DNA of 64,000 nt from Eunapius fragilis. Lineage: Eukaryota; Porifera; Demospongiae; Spongillida; Spongillidae. Under the pieces are notes generated by a model. That model had not been told where the DNA came from. It searched no databases and saw only the letters and a list, made by a program, of their open reading frames with translations. The translations under genes and the position numbers were made by a program. The number at the start of each line of letters is the position of its first letter. The stretch's first letter is position 1. Location: assembly GCA_963681505.1 (NCBI GenBank), contig OY811980.1, positions 5,978,626 to 6,042,625 of the forward strand. The letters run 5' to 3'. Below, piece after piece: positions 58,562 through 64,000 of this stretch.

Positions 58562-58562
58562 A
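58484..58562. repeat. (CT)n(CA)n compound microsatellite
   Basis: About 28 CT dinucleotides switch directly to a (CA)n stretch, between calreticulin and XPB. Confidence 0.95.
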
Positions 58563-59001
58563 CACACATACATGCACACACATATGTACACACAAACATA
58601 CACAATGTTAACCATGTGTTGATTCTACATCTGGGCATGTAAAATGACTACTTGTACTAGGAGAGATAGATGTGGTATATTGCAGTGCATCTTTCCACCA
58701 TTATATACAGCCCTCACTGAGAATATGTGTTTGCACAGTGTGCAAGTGTGAAATGATTACAGGAGGAGACTTATATACATGTATGGATGAGTGTGGGACT
58801 AAGGGGATTTAGATACCTAGTTATGAATGAGTACACTAGATATGAATGAGTATGGAACTGGGGAATGAGTATGGAACTGGGAGCTTAATATGTAAATTTG
58901 GGGATAAAGCATTCCAATGCACATGTAGGTCGATGAGAAAACACGAAAGGGAATGCTTTGGCAACAGGTACGGAGCAAGGTGACCAGGGAAAGCTCGCCT
59001 C

Positions 59002-59825
59002 TCAATCTGTCCTCACCTGTGCTTTGCCAGATGCTCCCACTAGACCACTTTCCTCCTCAGCATCTGCATCTGATGCTGCCAGAACCTTTTACGGGGGACA
59101 CACTGTAGTTACTGTATGAACTCTCAGCAACCCCCTTCCCCTCTCCACAATATCCTCCCCACCCCCTTCTTTCCCTCCCTCTCTCCCTCCCTCTATCCCT
59201 GTCTCCCTCCCTCTCCCCTCTCTCTCTCCCTCCCTCTCCCCCCTCTCTCTCCCTCCCTCTTTCCCTCTCTCCATCCCTCCCTCCCTCTATCTCTCTCTCC
59301 CTCCCTCTATCCCTCCCTCTATTCCTCTCTCTATCCTCTCTCCCTCCCTATATTCCTCCCTCCCTCTCTCCCTCCCTCCCTCTTTCCCTCCCTCCCTCTA
59401 TTCCTCCCTCTATTCCTCTCTCTCCCTCCCTCTATCCTCCCTCCCTCCCTCTATTCCTCCCTCCCTCTCTCCCTCCCTCCCTCTTTCCCTCCCTCCCTCT
59501 ATCCCTCCCTCTATTCCTCTCTCTCCCTCCCTCTATCCTCCCTCCCTCCCTCCCTCCCTCCCTCTTTCCCTCCCTCTCTCTCCCCTGCCCACCTTTTGCA
59601 GTAGCTCTGCTTGCTCCTTCTTGGTGGAGTATGCCAGATCTGGCTCCTGGTAGGGGTACATACAACACCATTGTAAAGGGAAGGTTGGGGAGGAAGTGGG
59701 AGAACTGTGTTTGGTGTGGGGGAGCGGACTTACTTCCTCCAAGCCAGTCAGTTTGGTCACAACCTGTAGGGGTTAATGGAATATCAATGCCAAAAAGAGG
59801 GACACAAAAATCAGCCTAACTGACA

Positions 59826-59884
<59 letters not shown>

Positions 59885-60248
59885 GCACACACACCCCTCC
59901 TCTGCCTCACCTTAAAGCTGTACCCTTGGTTCACCAGAAACCTCTGTCTCTTTGTGGAGAAATGCATGTCTTCTGTATCCTGCAGGGGAGGGAAGGAGGT
60001 GGAGGGGATGGGGGTGCGCTGAACTCATGGATACATAGACATTAACAAACCTGAGACACCAGTGAGTAGAAGAATGCGTTATATTCTTCAGCTACAGAGT
60101 CTGGGATGGTGGATGGTGACAGTGTGATGGGCAAATGATGAATGAGGAGGGGGTGAAGTGGTAGGGATATGGGATGGGTGATGGTGTGGAGGTGGAACAA
60201 TGCACTCACCTTTCTTGGCTCTTAGTATTCTGCCCAACCTCTGGGCTT

Positions 60249-60326
<78 letters not shown>

Positions 60327-61919
60327 TGTGTGTGTGTGTGTGTTTGAATGAATAGGGACATCCAATGGGATGTACAAAGCAGGGCACATTGGGGTACATG
60401 TATCTCACCACACAACCCACTCATCCGTCAACCAACCCACCCCCTTTGGTGAACCTGTGTCCACGACCATAACCCCTACAGACGTAGACAAGTTACCCAC
60501 CCATACGTAGACCCACCCCATATGTAGACAAGTTACCAGCTCCTCCATCCTTAGACAAGGCCATACCTGTCTCCTGGAGCCCCCATGCGCCGATATTTGG
60601 ATGAGCACATTAGCATCTGGTAGGTCAAAAGAATTGTCACCAACCTAAGAGTGGGTGGAGTCAAAACAATTTAATGTAGTGGTGTGAGTGTAGTAATGAG
60701 GGTGAGTGTAGTGATGAGGGTGTGAGTGTAGTGATGAGGGTGTGAGGGTAGTGATGAGGGTGTGAGGGTAGTGATGAGGGTGTGAGGGTAGTGATGAGGG
60801 TGTGAGGGTAGTGATGAGGGTGTGAGGGTAGTGATGAGGGTGTGAGGGTAGTGATGAGGGTGTGAGGGTAGTGATGAGGGTGTGAGGGTAGTGATGAGGG
60901 TGTGAGGGTAGTGATGAGGGTGTGAGGGTAGTGATGAGGGTGTGAGTGTAGTGATGAGGGTGAGGGTAGTGATGAGGGGTGAGTGTAGTGATGAGGGTAG
61001 TGATGAGGGTGTGAGGGTAGCGATGAGGGTGAGAGTAGTGATGAGGGTGAGGGTAGTGATGAGGGTGTGAGGGTAGTGATGAGGTTAGTGATGAGGGTGT
61101 GAGTGTAGTGATGAGTGTAGTGATGAGGGTCTGAGGGTAGTGATGAGGGTGAGAGTAGTGATGAGGGTGAGGTAGTGATGAGGGTGTGAGTGTAGTGATG
61201 AGGGTGTGAGTGTAGTGATGAGGGTGTGAGGGTAGTGATGAGGGTGTGAGTGTAGTTATGAGGGTGTGATGTGTGTGTAGTGACGAGTGTGAGGTCAAGG
61301 GATTATCAGTTACAGCTAATATGTATGTAAGCTGTCTTATCTGCACAACCTACATACCCCACAGGTGAGGATGAACATTGGGAGGAGCCATTCATCAGCA
61401 TGCAGGCAACTAAGCAGCCAACACACATGCACAAACCAATGTACTTACAATAGATGAAATGTGTTAGAGGTGTACCATAATAACCATATCAAAAGAAGGA
61501 ATAGTTCTATGAGCAAGTCTTATCTTTTATTGAATTAGGTTAGCCAAACACTTCAAATGTGAACCTAACCAGACAGGCATGTGCCAGATTAATGGTTTAA
61601 ACATGACAGGGAAAGTGCACGTATATAGTCCTCCCCAGTGACCACATCATCACAACCAAACAGCTCAGATGAAGAACTGGACTAAAGAAGGTTACCTTCG
61701 ATATGAAGATGGTGCTTAGTTGTGGATTGTGCACAAAGTTCTGCAGTACTTTCATTCTCTCACTCTGAACTGTCTGGCCATCAATGAAAGGCCTACACAA
61801 AACGTTTTGGGGAGGAAATTGGGAGGAAATGCCATCCATCCATCTGTTGTTAGACTGAGTACTCACCATACATACAAATACATGCACACACAATGCGCAC
61901 AAACACACACACACACACA

Positions 61920-61957
<38 letters not shown>

Positions 61958-62138
61958 TTAAGGGCTGTAGCATAGCTTCTAAGAGCAAATACAACGTCTG
62001 AGAAAATAATGATTTTGTCATTACGTCTGCATGGTATAAAAGATGGTACATTTCCAGGGGTCATAAGAGAATAACAGTGTTTGTCAATAACCTTTCATGG
62101 TAACGCATCAGAAACTAGAGTGGAAGAATGCAGAACGG

Positions 62139-62175
<37 letters not shown>

Positions 62176-64000
62176 ATACATATGGCAAAGGTAAATTTGA
62201 AACTGAAAGTGATAGGGATGAGTGAAATAGGAGGGATCGAAGAGGGGTGGGAGGCAGGGAACGATGGAGGAGGGAGGAGAGATGGGAGGGAGGAGAGATG
62301 GGAGGGAGGAGGGATGGGAGGGAGGAGGGATGGGAGGAGGAGGGAGAGGGATGGGAGGGAGGAGGGATGGGAGGAGGAGGGATGGGAGGGAGGAGGGATG
62401 GGAGGGAGGAGGGATGGGAGGGAGGAGGGATGAGGGATGGGAGGGAGGAGGGATGGGAGGGATGAGGGATGGGAGGGAGGAGGGATGGGAGGGAGGAGGG
62501 ATGGGAGGAGGAGGGAGGAGGGATGGGAGGGAGGAGAGATGGGAGGGAAGAGGGATGGGAGGGAGGAGAGATGGGAGGGAGGAGGGATGGGAGGAGGAGG
62601 GAGGAGGGATGGGAGGAGGAGGGAGGAGAGATGGGAGGGAAGAGGGATGGGAGGGAGGAGGGATGGGAGGGAGGGAGGAGGGAGGAGGGATGGGAGGGAG
62701 GAGGGATGGGAGGGAGGAGGGAGGAGGGATGGGAGGGAGGAGGGATGGGAGGGAGGAGGGATGGGAGGGAGGAGGGATGGGAGGGAGGGTGGAGGGAGGG
62801 GTAAACATGGGAAGGGAGGGGTAAACAGATATGGGAAGGGAGGAGTAAGAAGATCACAAACACGAACTTGGAAGACATGACAGGGGATATGGTGATACAG
62901 CCACAAGACATAATAATATATTATATTTACAGTCTCACTACCTGGCAAGCTCTGAACTTGTTAGGATTCATCACATAGAGAAGCTATACACAAGAAGAAC
63001 ACAGCAAAATGTTATGAGATTTTAAACAATTTTAAGTCCTATTGTCACCTAGTAATTATAAATTAGCAAGTACCTGTATAGGTACCTGTATGATGGTAAT
63101 TGAAGCATCCTTATATAAAGGACCTTATCAATAGCCAATAATTATGGGGCAGTGTTCCAGCATTATCACCCATATGGGCAGTACCTTTTAAAATATCTAG
63201 GACAAGCAAAAAGAAAAATGGTAACGCTCACATTTAAATATGGCTAATTAAAAGTTCGGTGCCATATAAGCCCACGATGGATAGTTTAATTCTTGATGCG
63301 TAATGATAGTTAACTTTGCACGTCACAGAAACTGACATGGTGATTATGCTGGACATTGTCCCATATACTTTTGTCACCATCAACCTCTCAAATTAATATC
63401 AGGTACAACACCTTTCGCTTTCTGGACTGAATCTGAAGGTACTCTTGGTAGAACTCAGGGGACATAGGACACCAGACCTATATACAAGTGAGTGTGGTCA
63501 TGTATGTGTGTTAAAGTGCGTATCGTGTGCACAGAGACTGCAAGATTATTATGCAGCCACACAATGTTTTGTATTAATGCACAAACCTGCACCCCACCAC
63601 CACCTCCACCTCCACCACCTCATTTCCACCACCTCATTTCCACCCTCCTCCTCCACCACCTCCCAAACACATGTTGCATGCAAACTGTGGGTTCTAAATT
63701 CATTGTGCTCCCACAATATTGTACCCTAAGTGTATATGATGGTTTAGTCCCATGACCCCTTGGGGAGGGAGGGACTTGGCCTCACTACACTGGTCATATC
63801 CTCATCTTGTCCACAAAGGCTCCTCCCTCCCATTCTCACCTACTATCATTTAGCCTTGTGTGCATCTCTCTAAATAATGCTCACCTCGGCACACTGGACT
63901 CTGGCAATGAAGCCCAGATTCTGCAGCTCCATCCAGTTGGCCTCGTACAGCTTTGGACCAATCAGAAAGTTGAGGTCCTGTATCTTGTCATCTTCCCTGA
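59002..64000 (-). CDS. ERCC3: TFIIH helicase XPB, C-terminal part (5' end outside window)
   Basis: Minus-strand exons: 64000(partial)-63885, 63477-63412, 62983-62942, 62114-62092 (a 23-nt micro-exon), 62026-61955, 61792-61696, 60644-60567, 60249-60210, 60100-60051, 59979-59911, 59763-59734, 59646-59593 and 59085-59002. All phases agree. XPB is the 3'-5' DNA translocase of TFIIH, used in promoter opening and nucleotide excision repair. Recognised segments include '[19 protein letters not shown]', '[18 protein letters not shown]', '[14 protein letters not shown]', '[10 protein letters not shown]', '[15 protein letters not shown]' with '[13 protein letters not shown]' (helicase motif VI, QRLGR), '[14 protein letters not shown]' and '[16 protein letters not shown]'. 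The tail is shorter than human, ending soon after '[12 protein letters not shown]' by read-through into TGA at 59002-59004. A further 3' exon cannot be excluded. Confidence 0.93.
59150..59580. repeat. (CCCT)n/(CT)-rich tract in last XPB intron
   Basis: About 430 bp of C/T-only sequence built from 'ctccctccctctatcc' units with larger duplicated blocks (for example 59400-59470 matches 59500-59560). On the gene's own strand it is a purine tract. Confidence 0.93.
59826..59892. repeat. (CA)n microsatellite
   Basis: About 32 CA dinucleotides in an XPB intron, starting 17 bp downstream (gene sense) of the donor after the exon 59979-59911. Confidence 0.95.
60252..60342. repeat. (GT)n abutting an XPB splice acceptor
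   Basis: About 45 GT dinucleotides on the plus strand. In gene sense this is (CA)n running directly into the acceptor 'cacacag' of the exon 60249-60210, leaving almost no conventional polypyrimidine tract. Confidence 0.95.
60665..61285. repeat. 20 bp minisatellite in XPB intron
   Basis: About 30 units of 'gtgagggtagtgatgagggt' with sub-deletions in the right half (60960-61180). Confidence 0.93.
61902..61953. repeat. (CA)n abutting an XPB splice donor
   Basis: In gene sense the donor after the exon 62026-61955 is gtgtgtgtgtg, the first units of the array itself. Confidence 0.93.
62141..62174. repeat. (GT)n microsatellite
   Basis: About 17 GT dinucleotides, 27 bp upstream (gene sense) of the 23-nt XPB micro-exon. 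Confidence 0.93.
62240..62800. repeat. 16 bp purine minisatellite in XPB intron
   Basis: About 33 units of 'gggagggaggagggat' with longer composites containing 'aggaggagggagg'. Nearly pure purine on the plus strand (C/T in gene sense). All frames are open and should be ignored as genes. Confidence 0.94.

Noticed and set aside
60645-61346. 233-codon ORF with repeated [17 protein letters not shown]
   Set aside because: 20 bp minisatellite in an XPB intron.
62095-62948. Pro/Ser-rich and Gly/Arg-rich ORFs on both strands
   Set aside because: They arise from a 16 bp purine minisatellite in an XPB intron. The real exons 62092-62114 and 62942-62983 lie at its edges in another reading.

Overview
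This is eukaryotic, almost certainly early-branching animal DNA. Split genes with GT-AG introns encode animal families: a PI3-kinase p85-type regulatory subunit, VHL, fibronectin-III exons, calreticulin, glucosylceramide synthase and the TFIIH helicase XPB. Very tight gene spacing (a 70 bp head-to-head promoter), GIN/Ginger-type integrase relics, degenerate repeats of the 'YxxDPExKKxxxKA' kind and many hairpin elements make me favour a sponge (Porifera). That placement is inference. Exon models below were built by hand from splice sites, phase continuity and recalled family sequence; no search was run.

Layout. 1-7.9 kb is repeat-dominated: a decayed integrase transposon with TGT termini and GGCC duplications (1325-3230), and a 2.8 kb foldback element (3651-6419). 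7.9-12 kb holds fibronectin-III exons (+), with a degenerate exon and a recent exon duplication. 12.6-15.8 kb is the 5' part of a secreted extracellular gene (+). 16-21.5 kb is mostly repeats and relics. 21.7-23.0 kb carries two intronless VHL paralogues, head to head. A tRNA-His lies at 23.73 kb. 24.2-30.2 kb is a complete 11-exon glucosylceramide synthase (+). 31.3-32.2 kb is a small unidentified 3-exon gene (+). 32.4-37.0 kb (-) is a PTB-domain endocytic adaptor with an FxDxF array. It shares a 70 bp promoter with the PI3K regulatory subunit at 37.1-51.5 kb (+). 51.9-55.4 kb (+) is a mucin-like single-pass receptor whose tail has a YxxM motif. 56.2-58.1 kb (-) is calreticulin ending in KEEL, with a canonical ER stress response element upstream. 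59.0-64.0 kb (-) is the C-terminal part of XPB, running off the window.

How the genes relate. The PI3K subunit lies between the AP-2-binding-type adaptor and a receptor-like mucin whose tail carries a p85-SH2 consensus. This is suggestive of linked signalling and endocytosis, but is not proof. Introns are packed with minisatellites and microsatellites, several of which form or abut splice sites. One PI3K intron contains a foldback element carrying two splice-ready, phase 1-1 EGF exons on the opposite strand.
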